Of a stretch of 64,000 bases of DNA, positions 1-11,428 are shown one piece after another; within the stretch, counting starts at the first letter, position 1; the number at the start of each line of letters is the position of its first letter. A model generated the notes under the pieces. That model made no database searches, was not told the DNA's origin, and was given only the letters and a program-made list of their open reading frames with translations. Made by a program: the position numbers and the translations under genes. Source of the DNA: Neophaeococcomyces mojaviensis (Eukaryota; Ascomycota; Eurotiomycetes; Chaetothyriales); assembly GCA_030247915.1 (NCBI GenBank), contig JAPDRQ010000076.1, positions 1 to 64,000 of the forward strand. The letters are read 5' to 3'.

Positions 1-1001
1 ATTTATGCAGAAACCTCCGTAGGACGACAGAATAAAACGAGAGGCGTAAAGCGTCTGAGAAATATGCGCATAGGCCACTTGGTATCTCAGTGCGTACCTG
101 CGCTGGTGTGCCGATATCAAATATATTTCCTTCAGAAGATGGTCAGTTAGTCTTGGCGACACAAGGCGAGCAAAATGCGCATCACACTCACTTGCGTAGT
201 TTCGGCTTGCACGTGACCCGATTGTCGGTCGTCCACCCCAGTCGCCCCCATAGGCAAGGCGCCCAGCCTGCGTGCTGCCGATTCTCGGAACATATTCAAC
301 ACTATTGTAGATTATGGTAAGCAAAAGCGTACATATGTGTTATTCTGTCTGCTGTCTACAAGATAGCGTGAGAGTATATATACACTGGATAACTATTGCT
401 AGAAAACTTCTTTTGGTTTCAAAGCATGCGGAATACCTTCAGGAGACCTTGTATCGTTACTGATACTATCAGTTGAGGCTCATATCACAATAAAGTCTGG
501 TTGCAGAGCTGTGTCCTTGAAGGTATCCAGCCTTCATAGACAGTCAAAGTGAGCTCGTTGCAAGCCGCTCGTCTTGCCTTGAATTGGCAGTGCCAAAAAC
601 CGCGAACGGATGAAGGCGTGATTTGAGCGATGGGAGGCCGAGAAGAAGAGGAGGGTGCTCTTTAACGTGGATTAAGAGACTTGGCGGCATGCCATACCCA
701 AGGCGGTCCATTTTTGGACATCTGATACTATGTTTATGACCGTTTTGGCATGGGTATATGTTCATGTTAATGGGTAACACGCATTACTGCTTGATGTCTC
801 TGCATAGAGACGTATAAGATAATGATGCAATAGACACATTGACAATTTGGATTTAGTGGACTCTAGCGCTTCTCGAAAGCTGCAGCTAACGTCAACATGA
901 TAGAAAAATTAACGGCATGGACAACTATCAGAAACTAGTGCATCAAACATGGGACCAAGTGCTAAACAAATAAGATCGGTCACAGAACTCACATAGGCCT
1001 G
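1..1001. other. gene-free stretch
   Basis: No supported gene. Only short open frames without homology-like patterns are present. It lies downstream of the minus-strand sulfotransferase-like gene, so the right end should hold that gene's 3' UTR. Confidence 0.6.
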
Positions 1002-2071
1002 CTAGACCAGGGTATCTTTTTTCAAGAACATCCAAGTCCACCAGGCCGAACCGCCCGCCATGGCGAAGATGCCCAACCACACAGCCAGCGCCGTCAGGAA
1101 GACCTTTTTCTGAACCTTCTCCGTGGCCTCAGTGTCGTTCGCTCGCGGGAACAGCGCATTAGGGATAGGCTTGTCTAGAATTTTGCACAACGGCTCCCAT
1201 CCATAATCTTTGGTGTCGAGGAAGAACAGCTGCTCCTTGTTGGATACGGAGGGTTGGACGTACTCGATATGACGAGCCATTAATTCTACAAATACGGAGA
1301 CAGTGTCAGCCGTTTCCGGAGTAGGTGTCGAGAAGAAGATAGTGGGCATCGGGGGAATAAGGCTGCGAGGAACACACCAGGTCCTAATATCGCCGGCATA
1401 ATCTCTGTTGCTCTATTGCACATGCCTGTCAAAATCGTGTATCGACACTTTTCTCCCTCCCATAACGCTTCTATCTAAGACTTAGAAGACTTACCTCGCA
1501 CTCATATGCGCCACGATGTACGGAAACCAGCGCCGCCCTGGGATTGGCCATAGTAGGATATACAACCACGCTGGCGTGACTTTACTGACTAAGCCCTCGA
1601 CACTCTTCCACCACTTCTCTGGATCTCGGGTCACGTAGATGATCTTTGCGTCGGGGTACAGATCGGCTAGCTCGGTAATGAACTGTGTGCTAGGCACGTC
1701 GCATACGGCGACGAAACCGGTAGTGAGCTCGCGCAGTGCAGTCATCAGCTTGGCTTTGTCATGGCGTACACGGTAGGCTTCTTCTAATTTACGAGCGTAG
1801 GCTGATATAGGTACGTCAGCACCTGATCTGAAAGGCATACGAGGCAGAAGAGATGGAGCAGAGAAGCCCGAGTATTTAGATGGATAAGGTTAAAAGAGAG
1901 CGCGTTACCGTCCTCGCGGCCCAGCATCTGCGTACCGCCGTGCATGACCGGCCCGTCCAGCAGCTTCTCCATGGCCAGGGCGAAGGTCACAGTGCCGGTG
2001 CGTGAGAAGCCAGCACCGATAACCTCGACTTTGCGGGAAGGGTCGGTGGGAATTGAAGGAATACCGCCCAT
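1002..2071 (-). CDS. sulfotransferase-like P-loop protein with C-terminal membrane anchor
   Basis: Three exons on the minus strand give a continuous frame: 2071-1909, 1822-1495 and about 1383-1002, with GT-AG introns of 86 and 111 bp, about 290 aa. Near residues 18-27 is the PAPS-type P-loop GAGFSRTGT. Exon 2 carries KIIYVTRDPEKWWKS, the usual 3'-phosphate-binding strand of the fungal sulfotransferase_4 family, which is often misnamed NAD-dependent epimerase. Exon 3 has the family signature GWEPLCKIL followed by FPRAND. A hydrophobic helix (LTALAVWLGIFAMAGG) and a short KK-containing tail close the protein, as in many members. The acceptor of exon 3 is the least certain point; I chose the one that keeps the frame. 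Substrate unknown; family assignment is firm. Confidence 0.82.
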
Positions 2072-2636
2072 CTCGGAATTTCATTCTTCCTGTAGAATAG
2101 GGTGTGGACCTGCTGCTAATACGCAATCTTCCTCTCCTATCTGATGGACCAAGTGGGTCTTTCTAGGACTCTGTCTCAATATGATAAGACTAGGCAAACC
2201 CAGTTCCGCGAGTCGACATCAAAAGTTCCCCGCAGGGCAGCAGCAGCAGCGATATTACGTAGTTCACCACGTGAGTCTCTCTTTTACCCTGTAGAACTGT
2301 TGGTTTAATGAATTGACTGCTTGATTGTCTTCGATCTATAGTGTTGAGCAGAGGGTGTATACATACACAAACTTCAGTGACTGTTACTTCACCTGAATGC
2401 AGTGGTTACCAACGGTGCTGTATACTTAGCAAACACGTGAGCTCCTCTTTCCTTGTAGGGGCTGATGAGTATCAATGATTTTAACATAACCAAAACGGCC
2501 CTCCTCGCGCCTACTGCTTTTTAGCCTTTTTATCTACCACTGTTTCGCTGGGCGCTACCACTCCTACCGCCTTTACTACCCTAACTTACGATACTTCGTA
2601 GACATTAACCTCTTCCCTGCCACATACTCCTTCCTG

Positions 2637-2821
2637 CCTCGAATACAACTCGAATCCTATCTATATTCTCTCCCTCGAACTCTGCCGAGTTCCCATCTAT
2701 CTTCTTTTCGGCATAATCTCTCCATTCTCGAACCTTACCGGGTTCCTACTTACCCCTTCTTTGATCCGATCTTCTCTTCTTTGAATGCTACCAGGTTTCT
2801 ATTATGATCTTTCATCGGTAC
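2637..2821. repeat. imperfect ~52-bp tandem repeat, pyrimidine-rich
   Basis: Units start near 2674, 2727 and 2779, each opening with a variant of CTCGAACYNTACCGRGTTCC and followed by a T/C-rich tail; a shorter related unit precedes them at 2637. Spacing is 53 and 52 bp. The strand bias (C/T on plus) is strong. Function unknown; it may be internal to a decayed retroelement because an LTR-like fragment follows 30 bp later. Confidence 0.55.
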
Positions 2822-2853
2822 AAGGCTAGGTTATACTAAAACTGAATTAGATC

Positions 2854-2935
2854 GTTAGGGTATAAGGTGTAGTGCGTATAGTACTAGGACAACTAGGGAT
2901 CCTATAGTGTATTATATATAGAAGTATAGGTTTTA
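2854..2935 (+). repeat. LTR-like fragment, same family as 21610
   Basis: GTTAGGGTATAAGG followed by a GTAGT, an ACTAGGA and a CTAGGGATCCTATAGTGTA block aligns with the first ~80 bp of the putative LTR at 21610. Differences are largely C/T and G/A, compatible with RIP. Only the LTR beginning is recognisable; no second LTR or target duplication was found. Confidence 0.5.
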
Positions 2936-3208
2936 AGGTCAGCTCCTTTGACTAGCGTCCGTACATCTAATTTTCAGCAGTCTGCGAAGTCTACTGTGGT
3001 CTCAAAGATGGTGTTATGATGAATTGGGGTGTCATTGACTACGAAACATCGTGCTACCTGATGGTATCAGGAACACACAATTTGAAGTTGCTCATCAAGA
3101 ACGTGATGTGCAGATTTGGTAAGGGGCGGGCTATGTTGGAGCATATGAAGCAAGAACGACGAGCGATGAGACATGAAGTAACGAAAACTTTGAGCGGTTT
3201 TGCTTCGT

Positions 3209-5749
3209 CTAGTCTACCACGCCTTCCGGCAGTATTGAGATATAATCCAGCGGTGCTGGCTCAATGCCATCTGGTGTGCCTGCTATCTTCAATACATCGC
3301 CCTTCTGAATCTGAATACCAGGGAACGTGATCCGTGTCGCTGAGTGTCCATCAATATAGTTTGATGGCGAGTGTCCCAGGGTCAAGTCGCTATCTCCAAT
3401 CCACTGTCCGATCAGCTGGTCATTCAGGTACACTTGCCAGTGCGACCGTCCGATCGCCATGTCAAAGTAGTTGACTGCAACATCGTACGTTCCTGAGGTA
3501 ATCGAAGAGAGTGTTGTCGATGCTGTGCCAACAGTCGTATTCGAAGTGGTAACGACTGCAACACCGCCGGACGCTACGTTCCACGGACTGACTGTGTACG
3601 GCGTGTAACCACTCAGATCCATGCTCTCAGCTTCGATCCGATAGGGGTGGTTCTCAACGCGTCCGGCCTGGTCCGGGACATTTGACAGGTTAAAGTAGAA
3701 ATTGTTTATCGCGTCACGCCAGACGATAGAATGTCCGGCTTGGTATGTAAGCCTGAAGAGGACTTCCTCATACCGCTGGTCATCGATCTTGCTTTTCAGG
3801 GTTGCCCATCGCGAAGGAAAGGTTTGAGCATTCGCGGCACCAGCATAGTGTGCATCGTAGAAATGCTGGATGACTGTTTGGCCGGACTGCAGATGCTGAG
3901 TGTATGGGACGTGGTGGAACCAGAGGAGTAGGTCGTCAGGCGTGGTCGAAATGTTTTCGTACATGACAGCCACCTGAGGAGGATATTGGCCGGCAAAGCC
4001 GGTCCCATTCCACACTGTTCGATCCATCCCGATGCTGTTGGCGTCCGCTCGGGTCCATTGGCCCCAAGGGTTGTTGTCCTGCGATGCTGGGTTGGGACCG
4101 TAATGTGCGTAGAGGATGTCGGTGAGGGTTTGGATGCCGAGATTACCGGTGTAGTTCTCATATGTAGGCCAAGATTCCATAGACATAGAGGTAATGGTGT
4201 CGAGAACTGTAGGATCAGAGTTGAAGGTTAGTCTGATCCAGTCCTGGAGAATGGAAGCGGGATCGAGTCTTGGGTTCCAGGCAAGGCGGCCAAAAGCATA
4301 CAAGTTCGACATGGCGAGGTGGGAGCCCAGCCACGTTTGGTTTGTGCCGACGTTAGCGACCCCGGCGTACCCGCCGAGAGTGCGATTGAAGCGTTGGCCA
4401 GAAACGATGCCACGGACGAGGGATGGCTGACTATCAACGCGCATGTCGAAGTCCAAGACTGTTTTCCAAAGAGGTGGAAGGTAGACGAGGTGGCATTGTT
4501 GGCCGAGATATTCTTGCGTAATCTCGAGTTCTATCGCACTGCTGGTCTGTTGTAGGTGCGCAAAGAGTGGACTGGTGGGCTCCCGGACTTGAAAGTCAAT
4601 TGGCCCGTACTTTACCTGTATTACCACGTTGTCTTCAAACTGGCCATCAAGGCCGTTGAAGAATTGAACAGCCGCATTTGCTCGGTCGTCCTTCCAATAA
4701 GACTCATTTAAGTTTTGACTGTCGTAGACAAAGGCGCGGAACATGACAACCCCGCCGTACGGCTGTAGGGCTCGTGCAAAGAGGTTTGCGCCCTCGGCTA
4801 GCGTCCGGTTGTAGGTCAAAGGTCCGGGTTGACCCTCAGAATTTGCCTTAACGAGATATCCTGCGAAGTCGGGGATGCGTTTGTAGATCTGATCTGTCCT
4901 ATTATGCCACCACTCGATCACGGCGCCATCTAGCGGGTCGAAAGTGTCGAGTTCGCCAAGTGCTTGTGGTGATGCGAAGTAAAGTGATATGCCAAGCTGC
5001 ACACCATACGGCCTAAATACGTCTGCGATACGTTTCAATCCATCCATGATCGGAGCAGTAAGCATGGACTCGTTGGCGTTCACATTGTTGACAACCACAG
5101 CGTTGATTCCGATAGACGCCAGCAGTCGAGCATACTGTGCAGCACGAGTTAAATTGCTCTTCACTGTGCCATTTTCGAAAAATATGGAAGGTCCGCCGTA
5201 GCCTCGCTCCACGCTGCCGTGAGTCCCGCCGCCCTGTAGATTGTCCCACTGATTGATCCATCTGATTGGCGCGTCAGGATTTGAGGCATACGCAATTTGC
5301 GAAGTGTTACCTTGAGCGAGCAGAGATAGATACTCGAAAGCACCATACAGTGTACCTCGCTCATTTTGGCCAAGTATTTGAACTTCCGAACCACTGATGT
5401 TAAGCCAAAAGCCATCGGCCTCCAATTCAGGTATGCCATTAATCAAGCCTCCGGAGCTGGCGTACTGTTTGATTGTTCCAACAATCACGGTTGCGTTGTC
5501 TGGTGGGATATATCCAGAGGAATAGCCGACGCTGCATTTCTTACCAAAGATGCTCCCGATGCCCTGAGCTACCTCCGAGCCGGCCGTGTATACGGGGCTT
5601 GTCTCTGTTGAATTGAGCACCAGTACATGAACAGGTAGTTCTGAATGAAGTGTCTCTGCTGAAGGTAGCCGTGCGTATCGCAACCAGCCATTGAGGCCAG
5701 TCTCAGCAACTGCCAAGTTTACTAGCCCAAACAATATGCCGAGCAGCAT
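3209..5749 (-). CDS. aguA: secreted alpha-glucuronidase, GH67
   Basis: Intron-free, 846 aa, the usual length for fungal GH67. It cleaves 4-O-methyl-glucuronic acid from the non-reducing ends of xylo-oligosaccharides during hemicellulose breakdown. A signal peptide spans residues 1 to about 15 (cut after AVA), so it is secreted. The acid catalyst is predicted as Glu305 in KANSEGQPGP, and the base pair as Asp385 (KYGPIDFQVREP) and Glu413 (ITQEYLG); the D-to-E spacing of 28 equals that in Cellvibrio GlcA67A. After the GH67 N, middle and C domains comes a beta-rich C-terminal module starting near YRIEAESMDLSGYTPYT, normal for fungal members. Many N-glycosylation sequons are visible. The ATG at 5749 directly precedes the signal peptide. 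The gene appears intact. Confidence 0.95.
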   Translation of the reverse strand: MLLGILFGLVNLAVAETGLNGWLRYARLPSAETLHSELPVHVLVLNSTETSPVYTAGSEVAQGIGSIFGKKCSVGYSSGYIPPDNATVIVGTIKQYASSGGLINGIPELEADGFWLNISGSEVQILGQNERGTLYGAFEYLSLLAQGNTSQIAYASNPDAPIRWINQWDNLQGGGTHGSVERGYGGPSIFFENGTVKSNLTRAAQYARLLASIGINAVVVNNVNANESMLTAPIMDGLKRIADVFRPYGVQLGISLYFASPQALGELDTFDPLDGAVIEWWHNRTDQIYKRIPDFAGYLVKANSEGQPGPLTYNRTLAEGANLFARALQPYGGVVMFRAFVYDSQNLNESYWKDDRANAAVQFFNGLDGQFEDNVVIQVKYGPIDFQVREPTSPLFAHLQQTSSAIELEITQEYLGQQCHLVYLPPLWKTVLDFDMRVDSQPSLVRGIVSGQRFNRTLGGYAGVANVGTNQTWLGSHLAMSNLYAFGRLAWNPRLDPASILQDWIRLTFNSDPTVLDTITSMSMESWPTYENYTGNLGIQTLTDILYAHYGPNPASQDNNPWGQWTRADANSIGMDRTVWNGTGFAGQYPPQVAVMYENISTTPDDLLLWFHHVPYTQHLQSGQTVIQHFYDAHYAGAANAQTFPSRWATLKSKIDDQRYEEVLFRLTYQAGHSIVWRDAINNFYFNLSNVPDQAGRVENHPYRIEAESMDLSGYTPYTVSPWNVASGGVAVVTTSNTTVGTASTTLSSITSGTYDVAVNYFDMAIGRSHWQVYLNDQLIGQWIGDSDLTLGHSPSNYIDGHSATRITFPGIQIQKGDVLKIAGTPDGIEPAPLDYISILPEGVVD

Positions 5750-6291
5750 CTTTGCAAGGATTTCATAGCTTCCACCAGCTTCCTAGCTGTCATCTCCGAG
5801 CCTTTATACTCGAACCTACGTTCGACCATGTCTCCTATTTAGCCTGTGGAGGAGAGCTAGCACCGTCAATCCGCCAGTCCTTGATTGTGTCTCTTAGAAG
5901 AACTGCCGATTTCGGGAAACTTCCCTCTGAAAGGCGACTTGAGGTAAGTTGGAGAAAAGACGTAGATCGATTCCTTTCTTGGTCATGAATTTAGGCTATA
6001 TACATTTTCGGGTTCTGAGAGACTCTGTATGCACGAACAGCGGAAAGCATCAGGATACATCCTCTACTAGGCGGCAAAGAGATTTCGCACTATCACTAGG
6101 ATAATCCACGAATTCTTTCATAATTTCTCATCCATGATGCCCTGGATGTAGACAAGATCGTATCTGACTAGGACGGTGCCAGCGACACAGACTCTTGGTA
6201 GGCTTACCGCCAAATTTTGGTGCCAAGCCTGAGGTTTTCAGGGATGCCGTTGTGGATCTGGCAACACTCACGGGACCGACCGTTGTCTCCA
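5750..6291. other. intergenic region, GH67 promoter side
   Basis: Between the GH67 start and the end of the RTA1-family gene, both on minus. Contains the GH67 promoter and the RTA1 gene's 3' UTR; no gene or clear motif recognised. Confidence 0.6.
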
Positions 6292-7458
6292 TCAAACTGT
6301 CTTGCCCATCATCTCCACGCTGTCTTCCCCGGTGTGAACGATTCCAATTTTCCCCTGCATCAGCGATTGCCCTTCTTGAACAAACATTTGTGTAGCTTTC
6401 TTTTCCGCGTTGCTCCAACTCGCAGCTTTCCAACCCTTAGCTCCCCAAACTCTTCCAGGGTGCCAGTAAGTTAGACATGAGGTCGCAAGGATGATCATAA
6501 CTCCCTCGAGAAGCATGAACGACACCTCGCTATTTGCTAGCGATCCATTGAAACCACCTGAGAGTTCAGCGCAACGGAAAATGCATCGGATGAAAACGAA
6601 GGTGGCGGCAAGGGAGAGTGTGATGAGAAAATGCTGATGAGATCTTCTGGAGCGAATAGCATGGAAATCTGAGTTGAAATGCTCAGATCTGCTTCTGAGT
6701 CTGAAATAGAAGTCGAGGCAGAGAGAACCGAAGGCGAAGAGACTGAAGACTTGGAATGCAAGACCTGCTACCATGATATGCACGCCTTCTTGCTCAGTGG
6801 AATGAGTGTCCGCAGTGCTGGCAATGGCGCCGCCCGCAGACTGCAACATCAGCGAGACAAAGTCAGAAGAGATAAACAGGTATGTATAGACCTGAGGCTT
6901 GAATCGTGCAGCTTCAGGGTTGTACATGATGATGATGCGTGACAGACAGAGGTATATGGATGCACTCATGAAGGCAGGGCCCAGTGTCAAACAACAGAGG
7001 TAACTATACTATTCGTTAGCTCTTGCCAGCGGATACACTATAAGATATATCACTAACACGATGAATGCATTAGAATCGAAGGGATTATTATGTATCATGA
7101 TTCTCGCACCATAACCAATAACCTCAAGGGCATCACCTGTATCAGTCTCATGATCAGTGATCATGCTTCAGAGAATGTAACAGTCCGTCTGTAAGCACAC
7201 AAGAAACTCACCGCTGATCATACAGCCCAAAAATGTCCAAGTGCGGTATCTTATCCCATAAAAAACTTGAACAAAGGCCAGGAGTCCAAAGATGGCTGCG
7301 TATAGAGCATTGCCAGCCAAAGTCGGTATGTAATCCATCTCAGCGAAGAGGAAACCATCCAACTCTAGAGGGCATGTTTGTAATGTACAAAGATCAGTAT
7401 TCTCAACGAGGGTTTGGTTGAAGGTTGCGAGAGTATAGTTGGAGAAGTCTGGCCTCAT
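6292..7458 (-). CDS. RTA1-family multi-pass membrane protein (lipid-translocating exporter-like)
   Basis: Three exons, 7458-7212, 7136-7058 and 7003-6292, joined by GT-AG introns of 75 and 54 bp; about 345 aa. The spliced product shows the RTA1 signature order: a short N-terminal ectodomain with Cys residues (DLCTLQTCP), a first TM, then GCMISGDALEVIGYGAR, LTLGPAFMSASIYLCLSRII, and YLFISSDFVSLMLQSAGG. About seven TM helices are expected. The family includes yeast RSB1 (sphingoid long-chain base release) and RTA1 (7-aminocholesterol resistance); the substrate of this paralog cannot be read from sequence. The second exon is only 79 bp, and both of its junctions fall where conserved family residues require them, which supports the model. 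Confidence 0.9.
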
Positions 7459-9040
7459 GGTGACTGCTGACGAGAAGACTGAGAGGATGTAAAGTGTGTT
7501 TGAATGGCAAGGCTGAATGGTGACGAATAGTTCAAGGTTACTGATGAAGGGCAGACTGGAGATCTTCTAACCTGCACAAAGGAGAAGAAACTAAACGATA
7601 GACTTTATATCTAGAGAATGTATAGAAGGCTACTAGCAGATACCACATGTCACCACTTCGACAGTTATCTTCCGCCGCGTCAAAACAAGATCGACTCGAG
7701 CAAGCCCAAACATGCATGCCGATCAAAGATGTCCACTTGACAAACCAACAATCGCAACCATTGGTCTGCCACCGCTTTAATGTATGGAACGCGTTTCTGA
7801 GGTCAGGGTGTGGAGGAGGCACTAAATCATGACTAGTTCTTCTTCGAGTGACCTGCTCGACGCTTGTCCTGCATTCAGGTCCTTCAATTTCGAAACACTG
7901 TACTACTTACCAACATTGGTAACTTCGAATGATGTACCCATTACAGAACTGTAGCATGCTGACAATGATATTACAAAGAGCACCCTGTCGACCCATAGTT
8001 GACCACACGGAGACTCTGCGGCGCTTTCTTTTAGCGACACTGTCACGAAATCACGCCAGATTGGAACAAGATACTTACGCTGTTGACAACCGGATCACCA
8101 ACTAACTGAGTTCAGCTAACTGTAGGCCTACGCCTGAAGACAGATGCTACGTCACGCCTCTTCTGTGTCGCCTGTATTGCTTACTGTTTCGACCAAGCAA
8201 CGCTAAGCACTGCTAAGCACTGCTAAGCATGGAACTATGTCTATCACAAGGCTGTGAAACTAAGCACCCACGGGCATTCTCCGTGCTGCAGGGGTCTAGA
8301 TGGGCATATACAGCCGGTAGGTTATATGTCACACAGTCTCCTTTCTCCCATGTGTGCTTAATGCAGTCAATCGAGAAATCACCTCCTCATCGCCGTTCAT
8401 CATCTTGATCTTGTCGCGCAGCCTCCACTGAACCTATTGAAGTCTCTTCACTGTAGACCAAGCACGTATACCGACTGCATCACCATTATCAAGTTAATTG
8501 ACTCTGTACCAAACCTTCTACCTTCCGTTTACGTCTCAAACATGGGGTGATAAGAAAAATTAGGCTGAATATCCTATTATCATCTTCTACATCATGCGAG
8601 TCACATTAAGTTCTGTAGTGCAGCTGACAACGATCAGAAAACTCAAGTGCTTACGCCGCCGAAACAACTCCTCTTGACACTGAGGTACTCGGACGTTGGC
8701 CTCTGCTTTTGGCACCATGGTCATCACGGTTATCAGTCTAGCCGCTATACCACCAAGATCTAAGGGAGTTTTATGGAAGCCTGAGAACTGAACGGATGCA
8801 CGTGAAGTAATAGATAGGCGTGATACTAGTGGTGGATCATGTAACGCAGAGTTTTCAATTACTTCGTTTCAATCCTGGTCCCCTACATGTTGGTCGTCAC
8901 AATTAGCTGTTTCAACCATTAGGATGGCAGCACATATGGGAGTGTGTATATTGCCTGCAATATCGAAATTACTAAATCGCTCGCCTCCTCGTCATCTTGT
9001 ACTCTGAGCCTTGAAGGTCTAGCATATGAGCTGCTGAAGG
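7459..9040. other. gene-free stretch
   Basis: About 1.6 kb with no supported gene. A 10-bp unit (CTAAGCACTG-like) is repeated three times at 8201-8230. The left end should be the promoter of the RTA1-family gene. Confidence 0.55.
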
Positions 9041-10657
9041 TCAATTTTTATCAATCGATGATTTCCACATTCCAGTGTTTCCGGATAGCTCGACCAGTGA
9101 ATGAGCATTGCCTTGCTCCCATGGATATTTATGCTCAATATCACGAATGAGTCTCTCACGTTGACTATCGCGCACTTCGATTTTTGCATTGAATGGCTTC
9201 GGATGGCTTATGATACCGGCTGCGAAGTTAGCGGCTGCCTTACTCTCACCCTCTGGCTCCGACAGTTTGAACGTAGCTAATGTCTGTGCAATGGTCAGAT
9301 AGAGTGATTGATCAGCAAGCACCCGACCAGGACAGATTCTTCGACCAAAACCAAAAACGTATTTGCTCGGGTCTTGCTCTGCGACGTGATCTTCTGTGTC
9401 GAGAAAACGTTCCGGTCTGAAGCTCATCGGATCCTTATATGTCTCCATATCGTGTGTGAAGCCCCAGATATTGGGCAGCAACATAGCACCTTTTGGTATT
9501 AGGTACCCATTGTAACAATCATCTTGAGTTGTCACATGTGGAATACCCATAGGAGCAATAGGATGCCATCTCAAGGACTCTTTGACGATAGCGTTGACGT
9601 ATGGCAGGTTTGCACGATCATTGAAACTGGGAAGTCGTTGATCTCCAATGCACCTGTCGATCTCTTCCTGGGCCTTCTTTTGCACCGCTGGAAATAGTAT
9701 CATAGCAAGACAAAAGCAGGATAGCGATGACACTGTAGTATCGGCGCCACCGGTGTAGAGGGATACTGCGGTCCACTTGATCTCGAACTCTTGCTTAGTA
9801 CTGAGTTTCTCGGTTTGCAGAAATTCACCAAGAAAAGAGTTTGGAGCTGTACCTCTCTCGACTTGATCTTTGACGAACCTGAAAGGAATCTCAACCGTAC
9901 GAGAGGCAGTGGCTTCCCACTCCTTGGCAGTACGTTTGAATCCAGCACCAGGTAGCCAGCTAGGCACAAATCTCAAGAAGGGTAGGATATCCACCAACCA
10001 GCGACCAGGAACAGTAGCTTGAGAAAATTGTTCGAGTGCACTATCTGCAAGACTGATAAGCGGATCTGTACTATGCGGCTCGATAGTATATCCGTATGCA
10101 ATCTTGAGAATAATCGCACCAGCTTCCGTGCGGAGGTGACTGATAAAATCATCGGGCTTCTTGAGCAGGCGAAACAGAAAACGTCCGACTTCAGCCTCTT
10201 GAATATGCCCAAATCGATGGAGTAAATGAGATGTTCCGAGAAGACTCTGGATATGCTTTCGATATGCCCGAAAACGCTGGCCGTATGGGAGACTGGAGAG
10301 GAAATTAAGCCATCCGCACATCTCGAATGCAAAAACCATTCTGGGCCGTGAGGAGTGAATGGCAGAACGCTTTTCGAGAAGCTCGATTGCGACTTCGCTG
10401 TCATTCAGGATAACAAGCGTCTGTCCGAGGACCGTTACAGACGAGATTGGTCCATATAGTTTCTTGTGCTTTGACCAGTGGACCCACTCTTGCACCCCTG
10501 ATGGAGGCAAGTCTGAAAGATTCCCAATCAAAGGTTTTCGTTTGGGTCCTGGCGGGAGTGGCTGATAAGTGTTTTGCAGCAGTGTCGGAAGGTATACCTT
10601 GATGATGCCGATTAAGAACGCCAATCCCAAGCCGACTTGAAATACTGTAAGCCCCAT
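9041..10657 (-). CDS. cytochrome P450 monooxygenase
   Basis: Intron-free, 538 aa. The first in-frame ATG is at 10657 and opens straight into an N-terminal membrane anchor (residues 6-27), followed by the proline hinge LPPGPKRKPLIGNL. Canonical elements are present in order: I-helix TGGADTTVSS (about 302-311), ExxR in KESLRWHP (Glu360, Arg363), PERF (415-418) and the haem-thiolate loop FGFGRRICPGR with Cys442. It resembles the CYP64-like group annotated as O-methylsterigmatocystin oxidoreductase-like, used broadly in fungal oxidation pathways. No biosynthetic neighbours are next to it, so the substrate is unknown. The active-site residues are intact. Confidence 0.93.
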   Translation of the reverse strand: MGLTVFQVGLGLAFLIGIIKVYLPTLLQNTYQPLPPGPKRKPLIGNLSDLPPSGVQEWVHWSKHKKLYGPISSVTVLGQTLVILNDSEVAIELLEKRSAIHSSRPRMVFAFEMCGWLNFLSSLPYGQRFRAYRKHIQSLLGTSHLLHRFGHIQEAEVGRFLFRLLKKPDDFISHLRTEAGAIILKIAYGYTIEPHSTDPLISLADSALEQFSQATVPGRWLVDILPFLRFVPSWLPGAGFKRTAKEWEATASRTVEIPFRFVKDQVERGTAPNSFLGEFLQTEKLSTKQEFEIKWTAVSLYTGGADTTVSSLSCFCLAMILFPAVQKKAQEEIDRCIGDQRLPSFNDRANLPYVNAIVKESLRWHPIAPMGIPHVTTQDDCYNGYLIPKGAMLLPNIWGFTHDMETYKDPMSFRPERFLDTEDHVAEQDPSKYVFGFGRRICPGRVLADQSLYLTIAQTLATFKLSEPEGESKAAANFAAGIISHPKPFNAKIEVRDSQRERLIRDIEHKYPWEQGNAHSLVELSGNTGMWKSSIDKN

Positions 10658-11304
10658 TTTGACATTCAAATGGTTTAGGTGTCTATTTTTGCCTAGTGTC
10701 TTGGTCGGGAGTAAAACATTTAGAAACAAGGGATGAGATCGGGTTTAAGATATACTCACGGGTTGCGCCACAAGCGTGGAGATCAGTAAAATACTGAGAA
10801 CAAGGCATCATGACCAGTGTTCAGATGAAATAACCTCCGTTCGCCCACATGTGAAAGACTGGTAGTCGAAGCTCATTACAAGTCACTTAGTTCGTACCAG
10901 GGCAGATGTCGGACAAGGGATCACCACGAAGCATTCAGATGATAAGGTCGAAACGGTAGCCATAAGGAGAACAAGTCAACTGTCACTATCGCACGGGACC
11001 CGCAACGTAAGCACTCAAATTCCGTGACAATCAGCAAGGCGAGTATCACCTGTCGAATTCGACAGTCCAAATATTCCACCAAGTCGGCACGATTATGTGA
11101 TTGCTTTTCTTCCCATCGCTCCGCTAATGCTTACGAAGTTTGTGGACGAGAATTGATTGTAGAACGTGATGTATGTATTGCTTCAAATGGACCGTCAGAT
11201 ATTCTGATTAGAGTATAGTTTTAAGATGACAAAGTACGCGATTCTTCGCCAGCTTACGAGTTATAAAGGTTGCTTGGCTAATTCCAAGGTGGGTCTTTTT
11301 ATTA
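10658..11304. other. intergenic region upstream of P450
   Basis: Holds the P450 promoter; ends exactly at the TA target site (11303-11304) of the pogo-like transposon. No gene seen. Confidence 0.6.
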
Positions 11305-11352
11305 ACCCGATCCACCACCATTTCGGAAACACCACCATTTCGGAAATGCACC
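11305..11352 (+). repeat. left terminal inverted repeat of pogo-like element
   Basis: Starts ACCCGATCCACCACCATTTC and matches the reverse complement of 13307-13354 with only a few differences. It contains a 17-bp motif twice in tandem. Confidence 0.92.
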
Positions 11353-11428
11353 GCACCACAACGCACGCAACGAATTGATCGCATTACTACTGCATTTACT
11401 CGTAAATCATATCTCTGTATTGCCTACG

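Larger units (their letters stand above)
2072..3208. other. gene-free stretch with repeat remnants
   Basis: Holds the upstream region of the sulfotransferase-like gene, a pyrimidine-rich imperfect tandem repeat (2637-2821) and a fragment resembling the LTR at 21610 (2854-2935). No credible gene seen. Confidence 0.6.

Noticed and set aside
7538..7822. A 94-codon minus-strand frame (WQTNGCDCWFVKWTS...) as a small Cys-rich protein
   Set aside because: No signal peptide or plausible start context, and the cysteine pattern fits no family I know; likely chance.
9041..10729. Longer P450 start at 10729
   Set aside because: The codon there is TTG; the first ATG (10657) starts right before the membrane anchor as expected.
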